NCBI GenBank assembly: GCA_947462875.1
Contig: CANHQJ010000007.1
Location: 95,682-159,681, forward strand
DNA length: 64,000 bases
DNA from: Verrucomicrobiia bacterium
Lineage (GTDB): Bacteria; Verrucomicrobiota; Verrucomicrobiia; Verrucomicrobiales; Akkermansiaceae
Reading direction: 5' to 3'
The notes under the pieces are model-generated. The model saw only the letters and a program-made list of their open reading frames with translations. It was not told where the DNA came from and searched no databases. Below are positions 24,497 through 33,933 of this stretch, in pieces. Within the stretch, counting starts at the first letter, position 1. Every line of letters starts with the position of its first letter. The translations under genes were made by a program, and so were the position numbers.

Positions 24497-25102
24497 ATGA
24501 AAAAACTGATCGCTTTGGCCTTTTCGTTTGCTGCCACCTGTCTGTTCGCCACTGCGGCGGAAGAGGGGTTTGTGTCCCTGTTTGATGGGAAAACCTTCGA
24601 CGGCTGGAAAATCAATCGCGCCCCGGAATCGTTTGCGATCGAGGATGGTGCCATTCGCGCCAACGGCGATTGCAGCCACATCTTTTACGAGGGCAAAGTC
24701 AACGGTGCGAAATTCAAGAACTTCGAGCTGCGCATGGACGTCATGACCCGCAAAAACTCGAACGGTGGTGTCTTCATCCACACCGTGTTTCAACCCAGCG
24801 GCTGGCCCAGCGGCTACGAAATCCAGGTCAACAACACGCAGAAGGACCCGCAGAAATCCGGCGGTCTCTACAACACCGTGAAAAATCTCGTGCCCTTCGA
24901 GGATGATACATGGATGAAATACGTCATCATCGTCAAGGACGGCCACGTCACCGTCACCGTGAACGACAAGGAACTGGTCAACTACAAAACCGAAGCCGCC
25001 ACCACCAAACTCCTTCCCGATGGCGGCACCTTCGCCATCCAGGCCCACGACAAAGGCAGCACCACGCTTTACAAAAACATCCGCGTCAAGGTTCTGCCGT
25101 AA
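24497..25102 (+). CDS. Secreted DUF1080 (3-keto-disaccharide hydrolase-like) protein
   Basis: The 201-residue protein starts MKKLIALAFSFAATCLFATAAEE, a signal peptide, at 24497. The DUF1080 fold follows: FVSLFDGKTFDGWKI near the mature N-terminus, DCSHIFYEGKV, FELRMDVMTRKNSNGGVFIHT and the closing LYKNIRVKVLP. DUF1080 proteins are concanavalin-like jelly rolls, expanded in Verrucomicrobia and Planctomycetes, with some members acting on glycosides. It lies 19 nt upstream of the tandem FKBP gene and is probably co-transcribed with it. A second DUF1080 gene lies at 33135. Confidence 0.9.
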   Translation: MKKLIALAFSFAATCLFATAAEEGFVSLFDGKTFDGWKINRAPESFAIEDGAIRANGDCSHIFYEGKVNGAKFKNFELRMDVMTRKNSNGGVFIHTVFQPSGWPSGYEIQVNNTQKDPQKSGGLYNTVKNLVPFEDDTWMKYVIIVKDGHVTVTVNDKELVNYKTEAATTKLLPDGGTFAIQAHDKGSTTLYKNIRVKVLP

Positions 25103-25121
25103 AACATTCTCCTCAACTCAT

Positions 25122-25973
25122 ATGAAAGCATCCATCCTACCTCTTACCTTGATCGGGCTCTCGTGCCTGCCTCTTACCTTGGCTTCCGCCGAGGACAAAA
25201 AAGCTGAATTCACCATGACCACTGAAACACCCGCTGACGTCAAAGCAGCACCTGAAGATGCTGAGAAAACCAAATCGGGCCTGGCCTCGAAGGTTTTGAA
25301 ACCCGGAACTGGAACGGAAAAACCCGCCGCCGCCGATACGGTGACGGTGCATTATTCCGGCTGGACCACCGATGGCAAATTGTTCGATAGCTCGGTGCAG
25401 CGTGGACAGCCCACCAGCTTCCCGCTGAACGGCGTGATCAAAGGCTGGACCGAAGGCCTCCAGCTCATGACCGCGGGCGAGATCCGCCGCTTCTGGATCC
25501 CCGCCGATCTGGCCTATGGCGAAAATCCCGGCGGTGGCCGCCCCGGTGGCACGCTGGTGTTTGACGTCGAACTGATCTCGATCAAAGCCGCTCCCAAGCC
25601 ACCTCCGGTGCCTGCCGATGTGAAAGAAGCTCCCGCCGATGCCGAAAAAACGGCATCCGGTCTTGCCTCGAAAGTGATCGAAAAAGGCAAAGGTGAAACC
25701 AAGCCGAAAGCGACCGACAACGTCAGCGTTCACTACACCGGCTGGACCACCGACGGTCAAATGTTCGATAGCTCGGTCGTGCGCGGCGAAGCCGCCACTT
25801 TCCCACTGAATCGCGTCATCCCCGGCTGGAGCGAAGGCGTGCAGCTGATGGTGGAAGGCGAAAAACGCCGCTTCTGGATCCCCGCGGAACTCGCTTATGG
25901 CAAGAACCCACCACCGGGTGCTCCTGCGGGGACTTTGGTCTTCGATGTGGAGTTGTTGAAGATCGTGAAGTGA
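25122..25973 (+). CDS. Exported peptidyl-prolyl isomerase with two FKBP domains
   Basis: The 283-residue protein has a signal peptide (MKASILPLTLIGLSCLPLTLASA) and two FKBP domains at about residues 65-150 and 185-283. Each contains VHYxGWTTDGxxFDSS, FPLNxVIxGWxEGxQLM, RRFWIPAxLAYG and GTLVFDVEL. They are separated by a Pro-rich linker, and each is preceded by a similar PADVK.AP.DAEKT.SGLASKV segment, showing that the whole unit was duplicated. It should accelerate proline isomerisation in periplasmic folding. A strong terminator follows at 25994. Confidence 0.93.
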   Translation: MKASILPLTLIGLSCLPLTLASAEDKKAEFTMTTETPADVKAAPEDAEKTKSGLASKVLKPGTGTEKPAAADTVTVHYSGWTTDGKLFDSSVQRGQPTSFPLNGVIKGWTEGLQLMTAGEIRRFWIPADLAYGENPGGGRPGGTLVFDVELISIKAAPKPPPVPADVKEAPADAEKTASGLASKVIEKGKGETKPKATDNVSVHYTGWTTDGQMFDSSVVRGEAATFPLNRVIPGWSEGVQLMVEGEKRRFWIPAELAYGKNPPPGAPAGTLVFDVELLKIVK

Positions 25974-25993
25974 TCTAACGGAAAAAGGTTTCC

Positions 25994-26026
25994 AATGGCA
26001 GTGCTGTGAGGCACTGCCATTTTTTT
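25994..26026 (+). terminator. Rho-independent terminator after the FKBP gene
   Basis: A perfect 11-bp stem AATGGCAGTGC (25994-26004) / GCACTGCCATT (26011-26021) encloses a 6-nt loop and runs into a stretch of seven T. It ends the DUF1080-FKBP transcript. Confidence 0.95.
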
Positions 26027-26144
26027 GTGGGCGACATTTCACGGCGGTTCGGTATGTCTCTTGCTATCGACTTTGTGCCCGTTGGGGACGAAGAATGATC
26101 CAACTTAAAGCCAATGTGTTTCAGGATGCGGTGATGTGACTTTT

Positions 26145-26261
26145 GATCCCGCGAGGGATCGGAGAGGGTAGCTCCGGGTCGAGGAGCGATAGCGACGAAC
26201 ACCCGGAGAACCTGATGGCACGATTGCATTCGACCCCGGCAGTGGGTCGGAGAGGGCTAGC
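26145..26261 (-). repeat. REP-like dispersed repeat, copy 2 plus a partial copy (inverted)
   Basis: Read on the minus strand, 26145-26208 follows the same pattern as copies 1 and 3: CCGGGTGTTCGTCGC, TCGCTCCTCGACCCGG, AGCTACC and GATCCC-TCGC-GGGATC. A shorter related piece at 26232-26261 repeats only the distal end. Together with copy 3 it fills the 26027-26479 gap, in which no gene is seen. Confidence 0.7.
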
Positions 26262-26289
26262 ACTTGGAGGGAAAGTCTCGCATTTCTCG

Positions 26290-26392
26290 CACACCTTTCA
26301 GGGTGCCCTATGGTTGGTTGACGATTTCACCCGGGGTGGTCGTCGCATTCGCTCCTCGACCCCGGGCTACCTTCTCTCATCCCTCCGGGATG
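26290..26392 (+). repeat. REP-like dispersed repeat, copy 3
   Basis: The unit starts with CACCTTTCAGGGTG and continues with CCGGGGTGGTCGTCGC, CGCTCCTCGACCCCGG, GCTACC and ATCCC-TCC-GGGAT. This is the same order and spacing as copy 1, about 2.2 kb away, with substitutions that keep the stems. Confidence 0.72.
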
Positions 26393-26479
26393 TTTTTCCG
26401 CTGCCATCTCCTGCGCGCTCGCTCGGGCTCTATCAGCGGTGGTCCCATTTTGATCGGGATTTTAATCACATGATTCGCA

Positions 26480-27703
26480 TCATTTCGCCAGAACCTTCAC
26501 CGCTTCTTTCAGGCAAGGGTCTTGCCAGGATTCGAGCTGTTTTTGTTGCTCGGGAGATAAGGTTTTTTTGACCAGGCCGAGCGGGAAATTGTTGCGGTCG
26601 GTGTCGGTGAAGCTGAGGGCGATATCGGGCGTGATGCCGATTCCGTGGGGCGTGCGGCCGGACGGGGTGTGGTAGGTGGCGATGGTGAGCCGCAGGGCGG
26701 TGCCGTTGTTCATGGGGATGATGTTTTGCACGGAACCTTTGCCGTAGGAGGTCTCGCCGATGATGGTCGCGCGTTTGAGGTCTTGCAGGCAGCCAGCGGT
26801 GAGCTCGGAGGCGGAAGCGGACATGCGATCGATGAGAACGACGATGGGGTAGTTCCGCTCGCGGCGTTTTTGCTCGGGAGTGGTGAGGGTTTCCCAGTCC
26901 TTCGGATCGCGGGTGTGGACGGTGACTACCGTGGTTTTCGGCGGGACGAACAAACCGAGCAGCTCGACCGTCGCATGCAAGTCGCCGCCGCCATTGCCGC
27001 GGAGGTCGAGGATGAGTGCTTTCGCGCCTTGGTCTTCCAAATCATCAAGCGCGCTCTCGATTTCCTTGTGGCAAGTGCCGGAAAACTGCGCGAGACGCAG
27101 GTAAGCGATCGTGGGGTGTCCGGCGAGCGGTTCGGCATGCGTGAGTGCCTTTTCTTCCACGCGGATGTGAGTGAGGGCGATCTCGAAGGGCTTGGGTTCC
27201 GTGGGGGATTTGATCTGCAGCTTGGTGATTTCTCCGGCCGCTTTGCGCAGGCTTTTTACCAGATCGGGCAGGGGGAGCTTGGAGGCATCCTTGCCGTCGA
27301 TTTGTTGGATTTGCGCGTTGATTTCCGCTTTGCCGTTCGCGGCGGGTCCATTGGCGGTGAGGGCGGAGATGTAGGGGCCGCCGTCGCGCAGGCCCACGGT
27401 GAGTCCGAGCGAGGCGATGAAGGGATCGACCTCGCCGTGGTTTTTCATTGCCGCCGCCATTTCCGGATGGATGTAGGAGGAATGCGGGTCCAGCGACGAG
27501 AGCATGCCTTCCAGCGCATGATTGACGAGTCGATCGTAGGTGAGCTTGTCCACGTCGGGATGGCGCGCGCGGATGCTTTCCATCACCTGAATCAGCCGTT
27601 CGATCGCGGGGTAGGCGGCTTCATCGGAGTCCGGCGGCTTTGCGGCGGTCGGCTCCTGTGCCATCACGAGACAGGGCAAAACGAAGGGAATGAGCCATTT
27701 CAT
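26480..27703 (-). CDS. S41 family C-terminal processing-type protease
   Basis: The 407-residue protein starts with a signal peptide (MKWLIPFVLPCLVMAQEP). It has the CtpA/Prc layout: an N-terminal helical part with LDPHSSYI, a PDZ-like region (residues ~85-175), and the protease domain with LILDLRGNGGG. A Ser-Lys dyad fits S297 in RMSASASE and K322 in SYGKGSVQ, 25 residues apart as in the family. It should cleave periplasmic substrates near their C-termini. It lies 21 nt downstream of ptsI and is probably part of the same operon. Confidence 0.93.
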   Translation of the reverse strand: MKWLIPFVLPCLVMAQEPTAAKPPDSDEAAYPAIERLIQVMESIRARHPDVDKLTYDRLVNHALEGMLSSLDPHSSYIHPEMAAAMKNHGEVDPFIASLGLTVGLRDGGPYISALTANGPAANGKAEINAQIQQIDGKDASKLPLPDLVKSLRKAAGEITKLQIKSPTEPKPFEIALTHIRVEEKALTHAEPLAGHPTIAYLRLAQFSGTCHKEIESALDDLEDQGAKALILDLRGNGGGDLHATVELLGLFVPPKTTVVTVHTRDPKDWETLTTPEQKRRERNYPIVVLIDRMSASASELTAGCLQDLKRATIIGETSYGKGSVQNIIPMNNGTALRLTIATYHTPSGRTPHGIGITPDIALSFTDTDRNNFPLGLVKKTLSPEQQKQLESWQDPCLKEAVKVLAK

Positions 27704-27724
27704 GGTGCGGGAAGTGGGAGGGAC

Positions 27725-29494
27725 TTATTCGAAAAGATCGGCGTAGTGTTGTTTTGCCATATCCTTGGTGAGGCGCAGGATATCGGCACTGTAGGTAGCC
27801 TTGAGGGCATCGTCCGCCATGACCGAACACTGCGCATGCGATAGCGAGCGGATGGCCTTGCGCACGCTGGGGACCTGATGCGGGCCCACGGAAAGCTCTT
27901 CGACGCCGAGACCGATCAGCAGCGGAGTGAGGCTGATATCGCCCGCCATTTCCCCGCAGATGCCGGTCCAGATGCCTTCCTTCGCCCCAGCCTGGATGGT
28001 GCGATGGATCAGGCGGATGACGGCGGGATGGGTGGGGCGATAGAGCTCGGCAACGTAGGGGTTCACGCGGTCCACGGCGAGGGTGTACTGGATCAGGTCA
28101 TTGGTGCCGATGGAGAAAAAGTCCACCTCTTTCGCGAGAACATCGGCGATGATGGCGGCGGAGGGAATCTCGATCATGGCGCCCGTCTGGATATTGGCAT
28201 CAAACGGAATGTTTTCCCGGTCGAGCTCGTCCATGCACTCGCGCAGGATTTTTTTCGCCTGGATCACTTCGGATAGACCCGAGACGAGCGGGAACATCAA
28301 GGCGACTTTGCCATGGGCGGAGGCGCGCAGGGCGGCGCGCAGCTGAGGTTTGAAAATTTCCGGACGGTCTAACGAAACGCGGATGCCGCGCCAGCCGAGG
28401 AAAGGATTGGGCTCGGGCTCGCTGAGGGGCTCGGCGGGCAGCTTGTCTCCGCCGGCATCAAGGGTGCGGATGATCACCAGGTTCGGCGATACGGCCTTGG
28501 CGATTTGGCTGTATGCCTCGGTCTGCTCGGTCTCACCGGGCATGGTGTCCTGCTCTTCATTGAGCAAGAGGAACTCGGTGCGGTAGAGACCGATGCCGGT
28601 GGCGCCGGAGTTTTTGACAGCGGGCAGCTCTTCTAACAGACCGATGTTCGCCGAGAGTGTGATGGCGCGTCCATCGCGGGTGACGGATTCGGCATCGCGC
28701 AGGGAATCGAGCGCCGTGCGCGCCCGCATCTTTTTCTGCTCGATCATCCGATACGTGTTCAGCGTGGCCTCGGTGGGGTGGAGGATGAGCTTGCCGGTGT
28801 AGCCATCGAGAATCGCGTGGGTCAGCGCGGTGATATCGATCACGGCTTCTTCCAGGCCGACCACCGCGGGAATGCCGAGCGAGCGGGCGATGATCGCGGT
28901 GTGCGAATTGACGCTGCCCATTTCCGTGGCGAAACCGAGCACGAGACTGCGATCCATGGTCGCGGTATCGGAGGGATTCAGGTCGTAGGCGATGAGAATG
29001 TGGCGATCATCGGGCCGGATGTTTTTGCGGGCGTGCACCGAGTCGAACGAATTCAGGACCCGCTCACACACATCCTCGATGTCAGCGGTGCGTTCGCGCA
29101 GATACGGATCGGGAATGCGGCGCATGGCCTCCAGGAAATTCTGCATCACCGCATAGAAGGCGTATTCGGCGTTTTGCTGGCGCTCGTCGATGGCGTGATG
29201 CACGCGTTTCAGCAAGGCCTGATCTTCCAGCACCATGATGTGAGCTTCGAAAATGCGCGACTCTTCCTCCGACGAAAGTTCGGCGAGGCGCTGCTGAATT
29301 TCCGAGAGTTCCTCCTTGGCGCGGTGGATGGCATCCTCGAAGCGCTGGTGCTCATTCGCCAGATTGGCCTCCGCGACTTCATAGACTTCCGGAGCGGAAA
29401 ACCCGCGCGCGGTCACATGGATCGGGGCGATGGCGATGCCCGGGGAAACGGGGATCCCCTGGATGATCGTCTCGACGGGTGTGGCGCTAGGCAT
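27725..29494 (-). CDS. ptsI: Phosphoenolpyruvate-protein phosphotransferase (enzyme I)
   Basis: The 589-residue protein has the enzyme I layout with no N-terminal GAF domain, which favours PtsI over PtsP. The phosphocarrier histidine is H198 in GSVNSHTAIIARSLGIPAVVG. The PEP-binding domain shows GIGLYRTEFLLL, GWRGIRVSLDRPE, IGTNDLIQYTLAVDR and the GICGEMAGD Cys motif. It transfers phosphate from PEP to HPr. No HPr or sugar-permease gene is in the window, but HPr kinase is at 33934, which suggests a regulatory phosphorelay. It lies in a run with rarA and the S41 protease. Confidence 0.95.
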   Translation of the reverse strand: MPSATPVETIIQGIPVSPGIAIAPIHVTARGFSAPEVYEVAEANLANEHQRFEDAIHRAKEELSEIQQRLAELSSEEESRIFEAHIMVLEDQALLKRVHHAIDERQQNAEYAFYAVMQNFLEAMRRIPDPYLRERTADIEDVCERVLNSFDSVHARKNIRPDDRHILIAYDLNPSDTATMDRSLVLGFATEMGSVNSHTAIIARSLGIPAVVGLEEAVIDITALTHAILDGYTGKLILHPTEATLNTYRMIEQKKMRARTALDSLRDAESVTRDGRAITLSANIGLLEELPAVKNSGATGIGLYRTEFLLLNEEQDTMPGETEQTEAYSQIAKAVSPNLVIIRTLDAGGDKLPAEPLSEPEPNPFLGWRGIRVSLDRPEIFKPQLRAALRASAHGKVALMFPLVSGLSEVIQAKKILRECMDELDRENIPFDANIQTGAMIEIPSAAIIADVLAKEVDFFSIGTNDLIQYTLAVDRVNPYVAELYRPTHPAVIRLIHRTIQAGAKEGIWTGICGEMAGDISLTPLLIGLGVEELSVGPHQVPSVRKAIRSLSHAQCSVMADDALKATYSADILRLTKDMAKQHYADLFE

Positions 29495-29546
29495 TCTGCG
29501 AGGCAGTTTGTCGCGCGTGGGCTTTGACTGTCAAGTGCGATTCCCG

Positions 29547-30890
29547 TCAAGGGGCTGGTGGCGGTTCCTTCTCAAATAGCGAGCGCAGGTAGTCGAGGCG
29601 GTCCTTGATCTTTTTTTCGTGGCCATTGCTACTAGGGATATAGTAGTTTTTTCCCTCCGGCAGGTAGGCCTGGGGCACGTAGTTTTCCGGGTAGTCGTGG
29701 CTGTAGAGGTATTCCAGCTCGGCGTCCTGGGTGCCGGAGCGGGAGGCGAGGGACTTGCTGCTTTTGGTGCGCAGGTGCTGGGGCACGGCGAGCGTGCGGC
29801 CCTGGGCCACGTCTTCCATCGCGCGGTTGAGGCCCATGTAGGCGGCATTGGACTTCGCGGCGGCGGCGAGATAGACGGCGGCGTGGGCGAGGGGAATGCG
29901 GCCCTCGGGCATGCCGATGAATTCCAGGGCGTGGTGGGCATCGATGGCGATACGCAGCGCGGCGGGATCGGCAAGGCCCACGTCTTCACTTGCGAGAATC
30001 ACCAGGCGGCGCGAGATGAAACGCGGATCCTCTCCGGCGTGCAGCATTTTCGCCAGCCAATACAGGGCGGCATCGGGATCGGAGCCGCGTATCGATTTGA
30101 TGAAGGCGGAAATGGTATCGTAGTGATTGTCCTCATCGTAGGCGATGGACTTTTTCTGGATCGATTCTTCCGCTACTTCCAACGATAGATGGATCATGCC
30201 ATCTTCCGCCGGTTGGGTGGTGAGGATGGCCAGTTCCAGTGCGGTGAGGGCTTTGCGGACATCGCCATCGGACTTCTCCGCGATGTGAAAGAGAGCCTTT
30301 TCCTCGACGGCGATGGGCAGGTGGCCGAGGCCGCGCGTGGCATCGTGCAGAGCGCGCTCCATCACGGGAATGAGCTCGGCGGTGGTGACGGGCTCGAGCT
30401 GGAAAATCTGCGAGCGCGAGGTGAGGGGGGAATTGATGTGGAAGAACGGATTGTGCGTGGTCGCGCCGATGAAGCGGATGACGCCGCGCTCGATGTGCGG
30501 CAGCAGGACGTCCTGCTGGGATTTGCTGAAGCGGTGGATTTCATCGATGAACAGGATCGTCGTCTGCCCGCGCATCTCGCGGTAGTGACGGGCCTGATCG
30601 ATCTTCGCGCGGATCTCGGCGACGTTCGACTCGACGCCATTGAGCGACTCGAAGCGCGATCCTGTCATGCGTGCGATGACGGTGGCGAGCGACGTTTTCC
30701 CCGTGCCGGGTGGCCCGTAAAAGATGAGGGAGGTGAAACGGTCCGACTCGATGGCCCGACGCAGCAATTTCCCCGGTGCGAGAATGTGTTGTTGGCCGGC
30801 GATCTCATCCAGGTGCTGCGGACGCATGCGCGAAGCCAGCGGCTCGTTGCGCGGATCCTGTGCCAGCGGTTGATGGAAGAGATCGGACAT
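29547..30890 (-). CDS. rarA: Replication-associated recombination protein A (AAA+ ATPase)
   Basis: The 447-residue AAA+ ATPase belongs to the RarA/MgsA/WRNIP1 family acting at stalled replication forks. It starts LASRMRPQHLDEIAGQQHIL, with Walker A GPPGTGKTS (residues 59-67) and Walker B ILFIDEIHRF (DEIH at 116-119). The sensor region ATTHNPFFHINSPLTSRSQIF follows, and the C-terminal tetramerisation domain shows YLAKMLHAGEDPRFISRRLVILASEDVGLADP. It begins 15 nt after the aminopeptidase gene ends, on the same strand. Confidence 0.95.
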   Translation of the reverse strand: MSDLFHQPLAQDPRNEPLASRMRPQHLDEIAGQQHILAPGKLLRRAIESDRFTSLIFYGPPGTGKTSLATVIARMTGSRFESLNGVESNVAEIRAKIDQARHYREMRGQTTILFIDEIHRFSKSQQDVLLPHIERGVIRFIGATTHNPFFHINSPLTSRSQIFQLEPVTTAELIPVMERALHDATRGLGHLPIAVEEKALFHIAEKSDGDVRKALTALELAILTTQPAEDGMIHLSLEVAEESIQKKSIAYDEDNHYDTISAFIKSIRGSDPDAALYWLAKMLHAGEDPRFISRRLVILASEDVGLADPAALRIAIDAHHALEFIGMPEGRIPLAHAAVYLAAAAKSNAAYMGLNRAMEDVAQGRTLAVPQHLRTKSSKSLASRSGTQDAELEYLYSHDYPENYVPQAYLPEGKNYYIPSSNGHEKKIKDRLDYLRSLFEKEPPPAP

Positions 30891-30905
30891 GAGGATCCAC
30901 GCGGC

Positions 30906-32006
30906 TTACCCGTTCAGTTTTTGCAGTACCTTGGGCAGGAAGACGCCATCCTTGCGGATGAGTTTGCCATCGAAATAAATCTCGCCGCCGCCGGTGTCCT
31001 TGCGCTGGATGCAGACCATGTCCCAGTGCACCTGGGAACGGTTGCCGTTGTCGGCTTCCTCGTAGGCTTGACCGGGTGTGAAGTGGAAGGAGCCGGCGAT
31101 TTTTTCGTCGAACAAAATATCGCGCATGGCGTGGCGGATGTGCGGGTGGAAGCCGAGCGCGAATTCACCGATGTAGCGGGCGCCGGGATCGGAATCGAGG
31201 ATGTGATTGAGCTGCTTGGTTTTATCGCCCGCTTCGGCTTTGACGATTTTTCCTTTTTCAAAGGTGAGACGGATGCCATCGAAGGGAATGCCCTGATAGA
31301 TGGTCGGCGCGTTGTAGCTGATGACGCCCTCGACCGAGTCCTTGACCGGAGCGGTGAACACCTCGCCATCGGGGATGTTGGCCGAGCCACCGCAGGGGAT
31401 GGCGGGGATGTCCTTGATGGAAAAACGCAGGTCAGTACCCGGGCCCTTGATGTGGACGGCATCGGTCTGGTCCATGAGTTTTTTCAGGGCGTTCATGGCG
31501 GGCATGAGCGCCTTGTAGTCGAGCAGGCAGACGCGGAAATAAAAATCCTCGAACGCCTCCGTGCTCATGCCCGCTTGCTGGGCCATGGAGGCGGTGGGCC
31601 AGCGCAGCACGCACCACTTGGTTTTTTTCACGCGATGGTCGATCACGGCGCGGGTCTTGTTCATCGCCAGCTTCATGCGGGCGGCAGGGACATCGCTGTT
31701 CTCAGCGATGTTGTTCGATCCACGCACGGCGATGTAGGCATCCATGTCTTTCATTTCGTGCAGCAGGTGCTTGGCGATCAGCGCGTATTGGTCATCGGTG
31801 GCGCCCATCATCATTTCGCGTGTCAGGCGGCTGGCATGCAGGCGGATGACGGGGATGGCTCCCACCGCACGGGCTTCGCGGATCAGGGCGATGCCGATGC
31901 TATCGGGGACATCGTAGAGATCGATGAGAACCTTTTCGCCTTTTTTCAGCGAGGTGGAATAACGAACGAGTTGCTTTGCCAGTTGATCGATGCGTGCGTC
32001 GTGCAT
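30906..32006 (-). CDS. M29 family aminopeptidase
   Basis: The 366-residue protein resembles the AmpS/PepS M29 metallopeptidases, which remove N-terminal residues using a two-metal centre. Visible blocks include [55 protein letters not shown] (Glu ligand), and the metal/His block [30 protein letters not shown] with VHWDMVC near the C-terminus. It is cytosolic, with no signal peptide, and lies immediately upstream of rarA. Confidence 0.9.
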   Translation of the reverse strand: MHDARIDQLAKQLVRYSTSLKKGEKVLIDLYDVPDSIGIALIREARAVGAIPVIRLHASRLTREMMMGATDDQYALIAKHLLHEMKDMDAYIAVRGSNNIAENSDVPAARMKLAMNKTRAVIDHRVKKTKWCVLRWPTASMAQQAGMSTEAFEDFYFRVCLLDYKALMPAMNALKKLMDQTDAVHIKGPGTDLRFSIKDIPAIPCGGSANIPDGEVFTAPVKDSVEGVISYNAPTIYQGIPFDGIRLTFEKGKIVKAEAGDKTKQLNHILDSDPGARYIGEFALGFHPHIRHAMRDILFDEKIAGSFHFTPGQAYEEADNGNRSQVHWDMVCIQRKDTGGGEIYFDGKLIRKDGVFLPKVLQKLNG

Positions 32007-32117
32007 GCGAAAGACAGTGCCTGATTTCGATCAAAGGTCAAAGCCATACTTTCTACATAAAAAACGGCGTGCGCTGCCATGCTCAGCATGAAACGTGTAA
32101 GCGCAACGGATCGCTTC

Positions 32118-32975
32118 TCAGCGCAGCGGGATGCCGTGACGGGTCCAGAACTGTTTCAGCTCCTCGCGGTTGCCGCGGAAAATATTGCGCTCCACGGGTC
32201 GATCGAGATTGCCGAAATAAGGGCTGAAGCCGCGATAGACCTTCGGGCTGGAGCGGCGGTTTTCCCAAGCCACGCCGCCGTATTGCCAGATCGACCAGCT
32301 GCGCCAGGTGTTGTATTGATGCGTGAGTCCGGTCGCCGTGCCGGGGGCGGGGAATGCCTTGCAGGCACCGCCATCGTGCGAATACAACGCGGCCCAGTAC
32401 GGCGAGCGCCGCAAGCGGTTTTTCACCGAGTCACTGGCGTTGTGGAGGGTGACACGCAGGTGCTCGCTGTTTTCCAGATAGACCACACAATCGACTCCCG
32501 TGCGTTGTTTCACGCGGTCGAGAAACTGGATCATCTGCGTGGTGGAGGAGTCCGCATCGAAGTCGGCGCACAGCAACAAGCGCTCCTGTCTCCAATCGAT
32601 ACGCTGGGCCAGGGACTGGACGCGATTCACGAATTGGTCCGCCTGGGAAATCACGCTGACGCCCTGTGTGGTGCGATAATACACACCGATCAGCATCCCG
32701 GCGTTGTCCGATGCGTGCAAAAAGTCGTAGCATTTGCCATCGAGCTCGCCACCCTTGCCCGCACGGGCGATGAGACCCGCCGCACCGTTGTCGCGCAGGG
32801 CGGTGACATCGTGCTCGGAGTAGCCGCGTCCGGCGCGCTGTTTTTCTTTGGGATCGTAGGCGGAAACATTGACGATTTCCGTTCTGCCGCCCGCCACGGA
32901 AGCGACTCCGCCGCCGCACTGACAGAGCAGGTGGATCAAAGACAATCCGGCAATCACACGAAGAAGTAGTTTCAT
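32118..32975 (-). CDS. GH25-like (lysozyme-type) exported protein
   Basis: The protein of about 285 residues starts MKLLLRVIAGLSLIHLLCQCGGG, an export signal that may be of the lipoprotein kind; an ATG three codons upstream (32984) is also possible. The mature part follows a GH25 muramidase-like plan: VNVSAYDPKEK at the first strand, GAAGLIARAGKG, GMLIGVYYRTT with QADQFVNRV, and LLLCADFDADSS in place of the acidic active-site strand. The C-terminal SIWQYGG fits the same fold. The expected activity is cleavage of peptidoglycan glycan strands. Whether the catalytic acids are complete needs an alignment. Confidence 0.7.
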   Translation of the reverse strand: MKLLLRVIAGLSLIHLLCQCGGGVASVAGGRTEIVNVSAYDPKEKQRAGRGYSEHDVTALRDNGAAGLIARAGKGGELDGKCYDFLHASDNAGMLIGVYYRTTQGVSVISQADQFVNRVQSLAQRIDWRQERLLLCADFDADSSTTQMIQFLDRVKQRTGVDCVVYLENSEHLRVTLHNASDSVKNRLRRSPYWAALYSHDGGACKAFPAPGTATGLTHQYNTWRSWSIWQYGGVAWENRRSSPKVYRGFSPYFGNLDRPVERNIFRGNREELKQFWTRHGIPLR

Positions 32976-33134
32976 CCCCCGCATACCAGCAAAATTCTCC
33001 GCCGCTGACAAGCGCGATGCGCGGTGTCGCAAAAGTATCCATCGATCCGTTTTTTTTGCGCTGGTCATGGTATGATTCTTTACTTGGTCAGTGGTTTTCG
33101 ATTCATTATGAAGCAGTCCTACTTCACGCTACTC

Positions 33135-33863
33135 ATGAAACTTCCGACGTTACTTTGTTTCCTCATGCTCTTCAGCCTAACAGTATCATGCGTCTTCGCG
33201 GAACCTGTCAGCACGCGCGGCATCATCGACCTCACCAAAACGGAACGCCCGGCGGATGCCGTGGAGTTGGTCGGTGCCCAGGCCCATCAGCTCGTGCCGG
33301 AGAGCAATGCCGCCAGCAAGTGGGTCTTTGCGGACGGCGTGCTGACCGCATCGCCTCTATGGGACAGCATGGTCACCAAGGAAACCTATCAGGATTTCCG
33401 CATGCACGTGGAATTCAACGTCAATGAGGTGAAGGACGCCAAAGATCCCGAACAAAACGGCAATTCCGGCATCTACATCCAGAAGCGCTACGAACTGCAA
33501 ATCTTGAACTCCTTCGGTATCGGCGAGGCGGACTACAAGGCGAGCTACTGCGGCAGCATCTACAAGCAGAAAAAGCCCGATCGGATTGCCTGCAAAAAAG
33601 CGGGTGAATGGCAAAGCTACGACATCGTCTTCCGCGGTGCGCGATTTGAAGGGGACAAAAAAACCGAAAATGCCCGCATCACCGTCTATCACAACGGCAC
33701 GTTGATTCATGATGATTACGCCATCACCGCCAAGACCGGAGCGGGTGATCGCGAGGGCCCGGGACCGGCCGTGATCAAATTCCAAGGCCACCACAATCCG
33801 GTCCAGTTCCGCAATGTCTGGATTCAGCGCCTCGCGCTGGAAGCCAAAGCTTCCGGCAAGTGA
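33135..33863 (+). CDS. Secreted DUF1080 family protein (second)
   Basis: The 242-residue protein begins with a signal peptide (MKLPTLLCFLMLFSLTVSCVFA) from the ATG at 33135; one at 33108 is also in frame. DUF1080 blocks are WVFADGVLTASP, ETYQDFRMHVEFNVNE, NGNSGIYIQKRYELQIL and a closing VQFRNVWIQRLAL. The fold is a concanavalin-like jelly roll, likely acting on or binding glycans outside the cell. It is only about 20-25% alike by eye to the copy at 24497, so it is not a recent duplicate. Confidence 0.88.
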   Translation: MKLPTLLCFLMLFSLTVSCVFAEPVSTRGIIDLTKTERPADAVELVGAQAHQLVPESNAASKWVFADGVLTASPLWDSMVTKETYQDFRMHVEFNVNEVKDAKDPEQNGNSGIYIQKRYELQILNSFGIGEADYKASYCGSIYKQKKPDRIACKKAGEWQSYDIVFRGARFEGDKKTENARITVYHNGTLIHDDYAITAKTGAGDREGPGPAVIKFQGHHNPVQFRNVWIQRLALEAKASGK

Positions 33864-33933
33864 ATGCGGCTAAGTCAAAGGAATCCGCTTTCCTCCCTTG
33901 TCGGACGGGAGAATATGACGCATAATCCGATTC

